A program made the position numbers and the translations under genes. Source: Burkholderiaceae bacterium (lineage in GTDB: Bacteria > Pseudomonadota > Gammaproteobacteria > Burkholderiales > Rhodocyclaceae). Taken from it: a stretch of 64,000 nucleotides of DNA. Under the pieces are notes generated by a model. It made no database searches. It saw only the letters and a list, made by a program, of their open reading frames with translations, and had not been told where the DNA came from. Numbering within the stretch: position 1 is the first letter of the stretch; each line of letters starts with the position of its first letter. Positions 9,149-17,366 of this stretch are shown one piece after another. The DNA lies in the NCBI GenBank assembly GCA_021738065.1, contig JAIPCT010000001.1, positions 1 through 64,000 on the forward strand, read 5' to 3'.

Positions 9149-9922
9149 CTAACGCCGTTCCCGCACCACGAAAAGCTCGACCAGTGCTTCCTGCACCGAG
9201 TCGTCGCGATTGCGCGCCTGATCGAAGTTGGCATTCCAGACATCGGCGTTGGCCAGATCGGCGTCTTGCATGTCGGCCTTGAAAAAAATCGACTGGCGCA
9301 GCACGGCGCCGGTCAACCGCGTGCCGGTCAGTTTCGCCTCCGAAAGATCGGCCTCCTCCATCGCCGCACCGGTCAAGTCTGCGCCGGACAAGTCGGTGCC
9401 TTTCAGATTGGCCCCGGTAAACACGCCGCGAACCGCGTAACAATTGCGAATCGAGCCGCCCGAAAGATCGATGCCTTCCATCAGGATGTCTTTCAGGTAG
9501 GCCGCTGAAAAATCCGCCCCCTGCGCCTGGGTGCCGATCAAATTCGCGCCAAACAGATTGGCGCCGCTCAGATTGGCGCCGCTCAGATTGCCATTGTCGA
9601 ATGTCGCGTGAAAAAGATCGGCCTTGCGCAAGTCGGCACGCGCCAGATTGGCACCGGTAAAGTTGGCCCACTTGGCATTGCTGCCGCTCAGATCGGCGCC
9701 TTCGAGATTGGTTTTGCGAAAATCCGTGCTTTCCAGCTTGGCGCCGGCCAGGCGCACGCCGCGCAGGTCCTTGCCGCCGAGCTTCTTGCGCGAGAAATCG
9801 CACTGCGAAAGATCCGTCGCCGCCTTTGGGTTGGCGCAATTCCCCGTGGGCAGATCGGCCGCCGCCGCATGCGGAACAACCAGCAACGGCGCCAGCAGCG
9901 CGATCAATTGGCATGACTTCAT
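9149..9922 (-). CDS. Secreted pentapeptide-repeat protein
   Basis: 257 aa from ATG 9922 (GGGGAGAG upstream). The signal peptide (LIALLAPLLVVPHAAA) would be cut before ADLPTG. From about residue 40 to 225 there are tandem A(D/N)LXX repeats, for example GANLSGANLFGANLIG and GADLTGAAMEEADLSE, the pattern of a right-handed quadrilateral beta helix. Residues around CANPKAATDLSQCDFS contain a cysteine pair. Known cytosolic relatives mimic DNA; an exported one cannot do that, so role is unknown. Confidence 0.88.
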   Translation of the reverse strand: MKSCQLIALLAPLLVVPHAAAADLPTGNCANPKAATDLSQCDFSRKKLGGKDLRGVRLAGAKLESTDFRKTNLEGADLSGSNAKWANFTGANLARADLRKADLFHATFDNGNLSGANLSGANLFGANLIGTQAQGADFSAAYLKDILMEGIDLSGGSIRNCYAVRGVFTGANLKGTDLSGADLTGAAMEEADLSEAKLTGTRLTGAVLRQSIFFKADMQDADLANADVWNANFDQARNRDDSVQEALVELFVVRERR

Positions 9923-10044
9923 GGTGCTCTCCCCTTCACTGCACAAATGTCATTGGGCCATTCTATGCCCATCGTCCACACTTCCAGACGTATCGCCCAC
10001 GATCAGCGCCGTATCGCAAGCGCCGAGTTTTGCACGTATTCACC

Positions 10045-10599
10045 TCAAGCGCGGCGCGGCGACGGATGCCGGTAGACATGCCAGCAAGCGCCGCGAAACT
10101 CGGTCTCGCGCTCCAGTGTCGCGCCGACGGCCAGCGCAAGACGGATCGACGCGGCGTTCGCAGAGTTGATGAAACTGATCGGCGGCAGTCCGGGCAGACT
10201 GTCGCCGGCCATGGCCTGCACCGCGCGCACCGCCTCGCTGGCGTAGCCCTGGCCCCAGTGCCGGCGCGCCAGCGCCCATTTGATTTCAGGCTCCGGCCAA
10301 TCGATCGGATACCAGAGACCGACGGTGCCGAGGACGAGCCGCGTGGCTTTCTCCTCCAGCGCGTAGGGGCCGTAGCCGCGCAACTGCCAGTGGCCGAGCA
10401 TGCTGGCCATCGCCCGCCAACTGCCCGCTTCGGACTGCGCGCGGCCAAAGGTGAAGCGCACGCATTCGGCATCCGAGTAGTGCTCGTGCAGCGCGCGCCA
10501 GTCCTCTTCGACAAACATGCGAAGGACCAGCCGCTCCGTCTCCAGCCGTTGTGGAACTTTGAAACAAGATCCATCCATCATCGGAATCGGCGTCTCCAT
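10045..10599 (-). CDS. GNAT acetyltransferase, RimJ/RimL type
   Basis: 184 aa. Family features in order: LETERLVLRMFVEEDWRALH at the N-terminus, GTVGLWY, an acetyl-CoA-binding stretch RHWGQGYASEAV, and FINSANAASIRLALAVGA. This class acetylates amino groups of proteins or small molecules; the substrate here is unknown. It starts 7 bases after the stop of the membrane-helix protein upstream, so the two probably share a transcript. Confidence 0.85.
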   Translation of the reverse strand: METPIPMMDGSCFKVPQRLETERLVLRMFVEEDWRALHEHYSDAECVRFTFGRAQSEAGSWRAMASMLGHWQLRGYGPYALEEKATRLVLGTVGLWYPIDWPEPEIKWALARRHWGQGYASEAVRAVQAMAGDSLPGLPPISFINSANAASIRLALAVGATLERETEFRGACWHVYRHPSPRRA

Positions 10600-10605
10600 C
10601 CGGCT

Positions 10606-11136
10606 TCACTTCTCCTCTATGGTGCCGCAGGCGATCTCGAAGCAGGCGTCGACATGCGAATTGCCAAGATACAGCATCGCCGAAACGCTGAGCGCCACAG
10701 CCGCCGCCTGTCCGGCGAAGGGTATGTACTTCAGCACCTGCTTGGCGCCCAGTCGCACCGCGACTTTTTGCAAGGCAGACACCACGAGCTTTTTGGTGAT
10801 CGTCTGCCCCACCATCACCGCGCCGGATTTTCTCACCATGGCGTAGATCGCCAGGCGGCGCGCGGTATCGAGATCCTCGATCTGCTCCGGGCTCAGCCCG
10901 AACTTGCGATTGATCGCCGGGATCAGTTCCAGCAGCAGCCCGATATCGCCGGCGATGTCCGCCCCCGGAATCGGTATCAGCACCAGGCCGCCCGAACTGG
11001 CTGCGCGGCGCCGGACCATGGCCTTGCATGCGCCGCGAATTTTCTCCAGATCCGCCAACGTCTGCGTCGCCGGCAGCGATCGAGCGCCTGCAAGGCGATT
11101 AGGGTTTGCGTTCGTCGTAGCGCGGGTGCGAGTCAT
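10606..11136 (-). CDS. Unknown protein with glycine-rich hydrophobic helices
   Basis: 176 aa from ATG 11136, which overlaps the end of the upstream GFA gene by 38 bases; the frame stays open to 11184, so the start is uncertain. Two hydrophobic stretches (GGLVLIPIPGADIAGDIGLL; LKYIPFAGQAAAVALSVSAM) flank a helical region. The PIPGADIAG motif recalls the C-terminal domain of DUF697/YcjF-type membrane-associated proteins, but this was not confirmed. No catalytic motif is seen. It lies between the GFA and GNAT genes. Confidence 0.6.
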   Translation of the reverse strand: MTRTRATTNANPNRLAGARSLPATQTLADLEKIRGACKAMVRRRAASSGGLVLIPIPGADIAGDIGLLLELIPAINRKFGLSPEQIEDLDTARRLAIYAMVRKSGAVMVGQTITKKLVVSALQKVAVRLGAKQVLKYIPFAGQAAAVALSVSAMLYLGNSHVDACFEIACGTIEEK

Positions 11137-11497
11137 TGCAATCCAGCCAGGAGGCCTTAGAGGCATGGAAAATATGGAAGACATTGTCGCAGACGAAGTC
11201 CGTATCCACCGTCCCCAGGCGCAGACGCTTCAGCCCCGGCACGCTGTCCAGCGCGCTGTAGATCGGGCTGCCGCAATTGCCGCAGAAAACCCGCGCCTTG
11301 CCCGGGCTGGCACGGTATTCCTTGAGCAACTCGGCCCCCGCGAGCAGCCTGAAGCGGTCCGCATCGAGCGGGCTCACCGGCGCGAAGGCCGAGCCTTGCG
11401 CCTTGCGGCACTGCGAACAATGGCAGATCGAGATCTCCTCGATCTCGCCTTCGTATTCGTAACGCACGCCGCCGCACAGACAGCTTCCTTCGATCAT
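11099..11497 (-). CDS. GFA/CENP-V family zinc-binding protein
   Basis: 132 aa from ATG 11497, with AGGAG 8 bases upstream. All zinc ligands are present: SCLCGGV near residue 6, CHCSQCRK near 25 and CGNCGSP near 72. It is probably the first gene of a three-gene run (GFA, unknown membrane-helix protein, GNAT) with overlaps or very short spacing. The substrate is unknown for this subgroup. Confidence 0.85.
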   Translation of the reverse strand: MIEGSCLCGGVRYEYEGEIEEISICHCSQCRKAQGSAFAPVSPLDADRFRLLAGAELLKEYRASPGKARVFCGNCGSPIYSALDSVPGLKRLRLGTVDTDFVCDNVFHIFHASKASWLDCNDSHPRYDERKP

Positions 11498-11550
11498 TGG
11501 CCTCTCCTTTTCAGCATTCCGTTTTTGCCTGCCGACATCATCGTCCGCAC

Positions 11551-12246
11551 TCAGGCCGCCAAGGCCAGATCGACCGCCGCGAGGGCATGGGTAGCGGTGG
11601 TATCGAACAGCGGCAGGGACGTATCCATCGCACTCACCAGCAGCGATATCTCGGTGCAGCCCAGTATCACCGCCTCGGCACCCTGCGCCGCAAGTTCGTC
11701 GATGATGCGCCGATACTGGTCGCGGGATTCCGGCAACAGCTGGCCCAAACACAGCTCCTCGTAGATCACGCGATGCACGATCTCGCGGGAGTCGGCCGGC
11801 GGAATCAGAACCTTCAGCCCAAAATCCTCGGCCAGCCGGCCGCGATAGAAATCCTGCTCCATGGTGAAGCGCGTGCCGAGCAGGCCGACTGTGGCGTAGC
11901 CGGCGCGCCGGATCGCCGCACCGGTCGGGTCGGCGACGTGCAGCAGCGGGATGGCGACGGCGGCCTCGATCGCCGGCGCCACCTTGTGCATGGTGTTGGT
12001 GCACAAAACCAGCAGCTCGGCACCAGCAACTTCGAGCGCCCGCGCCGCAGCAGCCAATTGCGCTCCCGCCGCCGCCCAGCGGCCCTCATGCTGCAGACGC
12101 TCGATCTCGTGAAAGTCCACGCTGTAGAGCACCAGCCTGGCCGAGTGCAGGCCGCCCAGACATTGTTTCACCGCCTCGTTGATCAAGCGGTAGTAGGTGA
12201 CGGTGGACTCCCAGCTCATGCCGCCGATCAGACCGATGGTTTTCAT
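11551..12246 (-). CDS. Aspartate/glutamate racemase family protein
   Basis: 231 aa from ATG 12246 (MKTIGLIGGMSWEST). The two catalytic cysteines of the cofactor-independent racemases are visible: LVLCTNTMH near residue 84 and VILGCTEISLL near 194. The usual role is interconversion of L- and D-aspartate or glutamate. YgeA-type members act broadly on amino acids, and the start motif is of that type. The frame is open further to 12378, but that part crosses a repeat and lacks a ribosome site. Confidence 0.88.
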   Translation of the reverse strand: MKTIGLIGGMSWESTVTYYRLINEAVKQCLGGLHSARLVLYSVDFHEIERLQHEGRWAAAGAQLAAAARALEVAGAELLVLCTNTMHKVAPAIEAAVAIPLLHVADPTGAAIRRAGYATVGLLGTRFTMEQDFYRGRLAEDFGLKVLIPPADSREIVHRVIYEELCLGQLLPESRDQYRRIIDELAAQGAEAVILGCTEISLLVSAMDTSLPLFDTTATHALAAVDLALAA

Positions 12247-12264
12247 TGCCCTTGCCTGCCCGCA

Positions 12265-12287
12265 AAACTCGGCGCTGGCATTACGGC
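12265..12287 (+). repeat. 23-bp dispersed repeat, degenerate copy
   Basis: 19 of 23 bases match the consensus. It lies between the DinB gene and the racemase gene. Next to it is a GC stem (GGCGGCGC with GCGCCGCC, 12284-12315) that could end DinB transcription on the minus strand. Confidence 0.45.
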
Positions 12288-12319
12288 GGCGCGGGGACGT
12301 TTGGCGCGGCGCCGCCGGC

Positions 12320-12862
12320 TCATGCCACGACCTCGTTCGGAATTCTGGCCAGCAGATCGGTGACGCCGATATCGACACCGGCTTGCGAGAGCAGCGTGCT
12401 GGCCTGGCCCCGGTGATGCGTCTGATGATTGAAGAAGTGCATCACCAGGCTGAAGAAGCGCTTGTCCGACTCGACACCCCTGGTGTTGGCGTAATGCAGC
12501 GCATGCTCGAGATCGTCATCGGTCAGGCTGTCCGCCCAGCGCACGATGATGTCATCGAGTATCCGGCGCTGCTTCGCCATCGTCTCGAGGTCGCTGAACA
12601 GCATCTGGTCCAGCGCTGCCGGATCGGGCAGGCGCCGGACCGGCTCCAGTGCCGCATGCCCGGCAGGATGCCGCGCAAAGCGCTTGAGCCAGATCGTATC
12701 GGCCACCAGCAGATGATTCAGCGTGCCCAAAATCGAGCCAAAGAAGGCCCGCCGCTCGGCCGCCAACTCAGCGGCTGAGAGCGTCCCGGCAGCTGCGTAC
12801 ACTCTGGCATTCATCCACTGGTTGTAAGACGCCAGCAGACAGACATGCTCACTGAACTTCAT
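12320..12862 (-). CDS. DinB family protein
   Basis: 180 aa. It has the four-helix DinB/YfiT layout with the metal ligands expected near LNHLLVADTIWLKRF (first His) and MHFFNHQTHHRGQAS (two further His). These proteins bind a divalent metal and include thiol-dependent S-transferases, but most are uncharacterised. Single gene upstream of the racemase. Confidence 0.88.
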   Translation of the reverse strand: MKFSEHVCLLASYNQWMNARVYAAAGTLSAAELAAERRAFFGSILGTLNHLLVADTIWLKRFARHPAGHAALEPVRRLPDPAALDQMLFSDLETMAKQRRILDDIIVRWADSLTDDDLEHALHYANTRGVESDKRFFSLVMHFFNHQTHHRGQASTLLSQAGVDIGVTDLLARIPNEVVA

Positions 12863-12960
12863 CCTGCCCTCCTGAAATCGGGAAAACTCGCGCTGCCAAC
12901 ATCCGAATGCAGGCAGATTATCCGACTCAGGCCGGCTTTAACAGCGCTGTCCCCGCGCGA

Positions 12961-13509
12961 TCAGACCGGCCCGGTAAATTCGCCGCGTGCCGGGTAATCC
13001 TTGGCGATGGCGAAATCGATCGCGCCCAGCAGATCCTGGAACGGCGGACGGGCGAACGGCATGGTCTGCACGGCGCCGTAATAGAGCGTGCCATCGGGAC
13101 GCACCAGGAACACGCCGGGCTCGCTGAACAGCGGCGGTTCCTCGATGCCGATCGAGGTCTTGCCGCGTGACTCGCTGATGTACAGCCCCCACTGGCGCGC
13201 GCTTTTCAGGCTCAATCCATAGCCGAAGCTGAGCCCGCTGGCCTTGACCTTCTCCGCCATCTGCTTGCCGCGATCCTCGTCGTCGCTGCTTATGGCGATG
13301 ATATTCACGCCGCGCTGGGCGAACTCCGCCGCCAGGCGTTCGAGCTCGATCAGGTACTTGGCGCAGATCGGGCAGTGCAACCCGCGATAGAACACCACCA
13401 GATCGAAGTGTTCGCCGGGCGCGGCGCCGAGAACGAAACGGCCGCCGCTGGTCAACGGAACATTCAGTGCGGGAACGGGGTGGCGTGGCAACAAGGCGTG
13501 AAGCATCAT
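12961..13509 (-). CDS. Peroxiredoxin-like AhpC/TSA protein
   Basis: 182 aa of thioredoxin fold. The active region reads FYRGLHCPICAKYL near residue 40: a CPIC motif in place of the Prx TPVC, so it is a peroxiredoxin-like protein of the redoxin group. Further features are VNIIAISSDDEDRG and FLVRPDGTLYYGAVQ. It should reduce peroxides or act as a thiol-disulfide protein in the cytoplasm; there is no signal peptide. It follows a SnoaL-like gene with a terminator-like structure between them. Confidence 0.82.
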   Translation of the reverse strand: MMLHALLPRHPVPALNVPLTSGGRFVLGAAPGEHFDLVVFYRGLHCPICAKYLIELERLAAEFAQRGVNIIAISSDDEDRGKQMAEKVKASGLSFGYGLSLKSARQWGLYISESRGKTSIGIEEPPLFSEPGVFLVRPDGTLYYGAVQTMPFARPPFQDLLGAIDFAIAKDYPARGEFTGPV

Positions 13510-13522
13510 GACGGTATCCTTT

Positions 13523-13566
13523 CAGGGTGAACAGCAAAAAAGCAAAAGCGCGCCGGAAAACTCGGC
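13523..13566 (-). terminator. Terminator after the SnoaL-like gene
   Basis: On the minus strand a GC stem (GCGCCG, loop AGTTTTC, CGGCGC) is followed by GCTTTTGCTTTTTTGC. It lies 35-80 bases after the stop codon of the SnoaL-like gene and before the peroxiredoxin start. Part of the stem is the degenerate 23-bp repeat copy. Confidence 0.6.
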
Positions 13567-13580
13567 GCTGATGACACGGC
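13558..13580 (+). repeat. 23-bp dispersed repeat, degenerate copy
   Basis: 20 of 23 bases match the consensus. It sits between the SnoaL-like and peroxiredoxin genes and is continued by CGGTACGCCG, similar to the bases next to copy 1 at 6541. Confidence 0.5.
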
Positions 13581-13600
13581 GGTACGCCGCTTGTCGTGCA

Positions 13601-13993
13601 TCAAAACATCGTGTTGGCATTGGCCGACTCGGCGGGCACCACCTGCAGCACGTCCCAGTGCTCGAGCACCTTGCCGGCCGGGTCCATGCGGAAGATATCG
13701 ATCCCTGCCCAGTCCTTGTCGGCGCAGGTCGGCCAGACTTGACGGCAATGCAGGACGACCAGATCGCCCTCGGCGATCGCCCGTTTGAAGACCACTCGCT
13801 TGCCGGGAAATTCGGCCGCCATGCGGATGAAGTAATCGATGAAGGCCTGCTTGCCGTTGCCGACTGCCGGATTGTGCTGGGTATAGCTCGCACCGACGTA
13901 GCGTTCGACTGCCTCCGCCGGCTTGCACTGATTGAACATCAGGTCGTAGAAAGCCATGGCGTTCTGCTTGTTGCGCTCCAGCGTGTCGCTCAT
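13601..13993 (-). CDS. SnoaL-like/NTF2-fold protein
   Basis: 130 aa from the second of two adjacent ATGs (13996 and 13993), GAGGAT upstream. It is a small alpha+beta cone-fold protein: NAMAFYDLMFNQCKPAEAVE, YTQHNPAVGNGKQAF and DIFRMDPAGKVLEHWDVLQ match the SnoaL-like group often annotated as predicted ester cyclases. Family members bind small hydrophobic ligands; the substrate is unknown. The frame is open upstream to 14314 without support. Confidence 0.82.
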   Translation of the reverse strand: MSDTLERNKQNAMAFYDLMFNQCKPAEAVERYVGASYTQHNPAVGNGKQAFIDYFIRMAAEFPGKRVVFKRAIAEGDLVVLHCRQVWPTCADKDWAGIDIFRMDPAGKVLEHWDVLQVVPAESANANTMF

Positions 13994-14045
13994 CATCGAT
14001 CCTCGGCCAGGCCAAACCAGGCCGGCAATTTTCTGGAAATGTTGT

Positions 14046-14486
14046 TCAACGTCCCGGCAAAACCAGCTCAAGCGTCTTGCCGCCGTATCCGTACTTCTGG
14101 TCTCTGGCCTGGATAAGCACGACGCCGATGCCGGGCGGTATCCGCACCCCATGCAGATCGCGCGTAAACGGCTGCTCGGAAGCATGATCGTGCAGCAGCT
14201 TGCGCTCGCCGAAGACCAGACCATCCTTGCCCATGGCGCGAAAACCATCGGCATAGCGGCGCGGCGTGTCGTAGCTTGAAGAAACCGTGACGTCGAAATC
14301 GAAACTGTCCGCACCGCGCGCCGTCACACGGGCGGCAAGCACATCCGGAAACTGCTGTTCGGCGGCCGCCGCCATCGCGTTGGTCAGCGCCAGCAGAGCA
14401 AAGACCAATCCGGCCAAAACCCGAGACGCCATCGAACTCGGCGCGAGCCGCCGACCCGCCAGCGGACTCTCAGGATTCACCGACAT
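14046..14486 (-). CDS. Secreted protein of unknown function
   Basis: 146 aa from ATG 14486, which overlaps the end of the DUF2007 gene by 17 bases. The N-terminus is a signal peptide (ASRVLAGLVFALLALTNAMA, cleavage near AAAEQQ). The mature part is about 110 aa and beta-rich: FDFDVTVSSSYDTPRRYADG then DQKYGYGGKTLELVLPG. I do not recognise the family. The overlap suggests co-translation with the DUF2007 protein. Confidence 0.65.
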   Translation of the reverse strand: MSVNPESPLAGRRLAPSSMASRVLAGLVFALLALTNAMAAAAEQQFPDVLAARVTARGADSFDFDVTVSSSYDTPRRYADGFRAMGKDGLVFGERKLLHDHASEQPFTRDLHGVRIPPGIGVVLIQARDQKYGYGGKTLELVLPGR

Positions 14487-14928
14487 GAAAATCAAATTCC
14501 TCGTCCAGTTGAAACTCCCCGCGCTTGAAGGCGGCGATGATCTCCTGCGCCTCCGCCAGATAATTCTCGGGCACCCTGACACAGGCGCCGCCCACGGCGA
14601 TCGTCAGCAAGGAATGCATCTGCACCAGGTTCGTGTCGCCGGAATCGGCGGGCACGCCCCCTGCCCGCAGGCAGGAGCACAAGACATGAGCCTCGGTGGC
14701 GTCAAGGTTGCGCGCGACGATGGTCATGTCGCCATGATAGACATCGTCCAGAAGCGCCGCGCCGCCCGCGTCGGGCGCCGGAATTTGCAGCTTGCGCTGC
14801 TTCAGTTCGGCAATCGCCACCCAGCGCGCGAGTTCCGTCAGCCCGCCGGATGCCACGCGCTGCGTCAGTTCGTCGTCCGCCAGCGAACAGAATTCTTGCG
14901 CCAGCGCCTCACGGTCCGGACTCATCAA
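14470..14928 (-). CDS. DUF2007 family protein
   Basis: 152 aa. The C-terminal two thirds fit DUF2007, a small putative signal-transduction domain: MTIVARNLDATEAHVLCSCL, then GGVPADSGDTNLVQMHSLL and VRVPENYLAEAQEIIAAF. The N-terminal 50 residues are helical and variable. No enzymatic motif is seen. It is followed by an overlapping exported protein gene and preceded by the HbpS/GlcG-like gene 21 bases away. Confidence 0.8.
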   Translation of the reverse strand: MMSPDREALAQEFCSLADDELTQRVASGGLTELARWVAIAELKQRKLQIPAPDAGGAALLDDVYHGDMTIVARNLDATEAHVLCSCLRAGGVPADSGDTNLVQMHSLLTIAVGGACVRVPENYLAEAQEIIAAFKRGEFQLDEEFDFHVGES

Positions 14929-14949
14929 CGGACGATCACCGGCACGCCA

Positions 14950-15444
14950 TCAAAATTCAATCGCATCCGCAATAGCCTTGATCCCGGCCTTAGCACAGCT
15001 TTCATCGGCCTCGCCGCCCGGCGCACCGGAAACCCCGATGGCGCCCAGCAGCGTGCCGCCGCCTTCGATCAACATGCCGCCGCCGGCGGCGATGAAGCGC
15101 GGCACATTGCGTATGCCGCTCATGGCTTTTCCGGCCTGGGTTTCATGCGCCAGGGCCAGGGTCGAGGTGCGAAAGCTCGCCGCGGTCCAGGCCTTGTTGG
15201 TCGCCACCTCGGGGGTATGCGCGCCGGCATAGCGATCCCGCAGCAGCACTTGCGTCAGCCCGGATCGATCGACGACCGCGACGGCGACCTGATAGCCCTG
15301 CTTGCGGCAGGAATCAAGTGCTGCCCTGGCCGCCTGCAGCGCGGTTTCCGGCGCCAGCGATTTGGTCTGGAATACCGCCTCCTGTGCCAATGCGGCGCCG
15401 CTGAGTGCGACAACTCCAAGAAATGCCAGAACAGATGTGTACAT
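14950..15444 (-). CDS. Exported HbpS/GlcG-like heme-binding family protein
   Basis: 164 aa with a signal peptide (VLAFLGVVALSGAALAQ). The rest is the GlcG/HbpS domain: GYQVAVAVVDRSGLTQVLLRD, AWTAASFRTSTLAL, and the glycine-rich FIAAGGGMLIEGGGTLLGAIGVSG. Proteins of this family bind heme or cobalamin, or assist enzymes; the export signal suggests a periplasmic role. It starts a three-gene run with the DUF2007 and secreted unknown genes. Confidence 0.85.
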   Translation of the reverse strand: MYTSVLAFLGVVALSGAALAQEAVFQTKSLAPETALQAARAALDSCRKQGYQVAVAVVDRSGLTQVLLRDRYAGAHTPEVATNKAWTAASFRTSTLALAHETQAGKAMSGIRNVPRFIAAGGGMLIEGGGTLLGAIGVSGAPGGEADESCAKAGIKAIADAIEF

Positions 15445-15647
15445 GTTTGCCTCCGATACAGGGGTGCAGGAAATGGCACGCCATGGCGCGCGCCGGACCC
15501 GTCAAGCCTACGCCAAACCACGGCGGAATGCAGCGGGCAAGCGCCTGCCTGTATGCGTCGGAGTAATCAGCCTGAACTTACAGTCTCATCGCCGTCGAAG
15601 GCAACGCACCCCAAACCGCGCCATGCCGGTGCATGCCGCCGCGCGGC

Positions 15648-16046
15648 TCAGACGTGTGGAAAGGCGGGGTTGTGCGCGACTTCCCAGAGAAAGCCGTCGA
15701 GGTCGGTGAAGTAGCCGGAATAGCCACCCCAGTCAGTGGCATGCCCCGGCTTGGTCACCGTGGCGCCGAAAGCGGCAACGCGCTCGAGCAAGGCATCGAC
15801 CTCGGCCGCAGAGCGCACATTGTGCGCCAGCGCAAAGCCACGGAAACCGGAACCCTCGGCCGCAAGGCCGGCATCAGCGGCCAGGCTTTCCCGCGGCCAT
15901 AACGCCAGCCAGGTCTTGCCCAGCTCAAAAAACGTGATCGAAGGCGGTGTATCGATCCTCGGCAGATCGAGGCACTCGGCATAGAAGCGGGTCGCCCGCT
16001 CCAGATCGGCGACACCAAGAGTTATCAGGCTGATGCGTGGTTCCAT
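15648..16046 (-). CDS. VOC (glyoxalase/dioxygenase superfamily) protein
   Basis: 132 aa in two beta-alpha-beta-beta-beta modules. Module 1 starts SLITLGVADLERATRFYAEC; module 2 has GFALAHNVRSAAEVDALLER and ends GYFTDLDGFLWEVAHNP with the usual metal-binding Glu. The function of this subgroup is unassigned. It lies immediately beyond the distal end of the cassette cluster and has the compact chromosomal style of its neighbours rather than that of a cassette. Confidence 0.85.
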   Translation of the reverse strand: MEPRISLITLGVADLERATRFYAECLDLPRIDTPPSITFFELGKTWLALWPRESLAADAGLAAEGSGFRGFALAHNVRSAAEVDALLERVAAFGATVTKPGHATDWGGYSGYFTDLDGFLWEVAHNPAFPHV

Positions 16047-16053
16047 GATGGCC

Positions 16054-16122
16054 TCGTTAGTTTTGAAAGTAACAGTAGCTGCGCGGCTTCATCACGCAGC
16101 GTCCTGTTGACCGCCGGATTGT
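16054..16122 (-). repeat. attC-like site 1 (degenerate, distal end)
   Basis: The central hairpin of the family is present (GCGCGGCTTCATCACGCAGCG, + strand, 16081-16101), but the outer core sites are worn. The VanY stop codon (16092-16094) lies in the hairpin. This would be the terminal attC of the array. Confidence 0.5.
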
Positions 16123-16643
16123 GCGTCGCTGAAACGCCAGTGCCAAGGCTCGTATTGGTAACCGCAACGATTGCCAATGGGATAAGAGAGATAGTAGCCA
16201 AAGCTGGCAGCGTGTGCACGAAGCCAAGCAAATGCGGAAGTTTGTTCGAACTCAACTTCCAGCGAGCGACTGCCGGGAGTTGATATGTCAACCGCGCATC
16301 CAGTATGGTGCTCGCTGAATCCTGGCGGAGCGCACACTGTGAGTATGTCTTCGATTTGCGCACCAGCCCCAAGCTTTCGGCGAACAATCTCGGACTGGCG
16401 CTCAATGCTTCGGAAGGCCGAGACAATGAACAAAGAAACACCGTCCTCGAGGGCTTCAGATTTGAGATTGCGCCAAGCAATCGCGGCAGCATGAACCAAC
16501 AAATGTTCCCTACCGTCGGCTCCTACTTCGACGACTTCAAGACAGGATGCTTCCTCGCACTCGCACTAACCGCGCGCCGCCAAGAACTGACTTGAAATGC
16601 CAAGCTCGGAACAAAGTGAAACGAGGTGAAGATTCATCGCCAT
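16092..16643 (-). pseudogene. VanY/M15-type D-Ala-D-Ala carboxypeptidase with an in-frame amber stop
   Basis: Read from ATG 16643 (six bases after the attC core) the frame is MAMNLHLVSLCSELGIS and on, but codon 26 is TAG (16566-16568), and the same frame then continues without break to 16092. The downstream part is a near-complete M15 domain: FIVSAFRSIERQSEIVRRKL, EHHTGCAVDIS (zinc His and Asp), and YEPWHWRFS (zinc His). TTG 16502 could restart translation, giving 136 aa with all the zinc ligands. As it stands the gene is a pseudogene, an internally restarted peptidase or an amber-suppressed one. The family trims peptidoglycan stem peptides; relatives occur in integron cassettes. Confidence 0.8.
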
Positions 16644-16648
16644 AGAGA

Positions 16649-16718
16649 CGCCAAACGCGGAGGCGACCGGCGCTGCGCGGCCTTATCGTGCAGCGCCCGG
16701 TGGAGTGATGGGTTGGCG
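16649..16718 (-). repeat. attC site 2 (best conserved)
   Basis: About 70 bases. On the minus strand it opens with core CGCCAAC (16712-16718) and closes with GTTTGGCG (16649-16656), which are complementary, around the stem GGGCGCTGC / GCGCAGCGCC. The stop codon of the upstream cassette gene (16683) lies in the hairpin. This is the classic layout of a cassette recombination site. Confidence 0.75.
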
Positions 16719-17231
16719 TGAAGGTGATACATGGAAGTTACCCTCCTTCTTGAGCGCCGCCAGATTGGTCGAAAAGTCCTTACGGTAGTTTGGACCAAGC
16801 CAGACGGGATTTGAGGCGATGCCATCACAAACGAAGCGACCACTGTACTTAACCAAGCCTGTTCGGAGCGAAACTCCAGAACCACCAAGAAGGTCTCGAA
16901 GCCTATTTGTGAGACCAAGTACCGCGTAAGCCGAGTTGCCGGTGGGTTCCAAAAAGACAGAGTAAGTCTTGGTGTCACGAAGGTATACCCATTGCTTGAG
17001 CTGGAGAGACTTGATTGCGCAGACAACTTCTGGTGGCACCGGGCGTCCTTTACGCTCAAGCCTCGCTGCAGCTGTCCCAATAATTGATGGCGTAGCGATG
17101 GTGATGTCGCGGGCAGCCGCCAACATTTTCAAGATTTCCAAACCGGCTTCGCCATTCGATAGTCGATGTACTTCGGCCAAGAGTGACGAATAGCCGTGGA
17201 TGAATACTTCCGCCGCTTGTGGGGAAATGAC
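16683..17231 (-). CDS. Integron cassette protein of unknown function
   Basis: 182 aa from ATG 17231 (MVISPQAAEVFIHGYSSLLAE). It is a soluble, mixed alpha/beta protein with no signal peptide or transmembrane helix. The last 13 residues (PSRQPITPPGAAR) are encoded by the attC site itself, so they are probably not functional. No recognised motif. An alternative TTG start at 17249 overlaps the preceding attC core. Being a cassette gene, its natural promoter would lie outside; none is visible here. Confidence 0.7.
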   Translation of the reverse strand, partial: VISPQAAEVFIHGYSSLLAEVHRLSNGEAGLEILKMLAAARDITIATPSIIGTAAARLERKGRPVPPEVVCAIKSLQLKQWVYLRDTKTYSVFLEPTGNSAYAVLGLTNRLRDLLGGSGVSLRTGLVKYSGRFVCDGIASNPVWLGPNYRKDFSTNLAALKKEGNFHVSPSRQPITPPGAAR

Positions 17232-17245
17232 CATGGCATCTACAC

Positions 17246-17366
17246 GCAAACGTCAAGCATCAGGCGCGCGCGTCCCCGCGCGTCGGCTGGATGCACTTTT
17301 TGGGCGGCTCGCCTGCACGGTCCGGAGTCTCCATGGAACTAGCTGCGTTGAAATGCCAGGTTAGCG
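17246..17366 (-). repeat. attC-like site 3 (long form)
   Basis: On the minus strand core CGCTAAC (17360-17366) pairs approximately with GTTTGCG (17245-17251). The roughly 115 bases between hold a GC-rich self-complementary centre (GCGGGGACGCGCGC). It is longer and less regular than sites 2 and 4. The LysE stop codon (17339) falls inside it. Confidence 0.5.
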
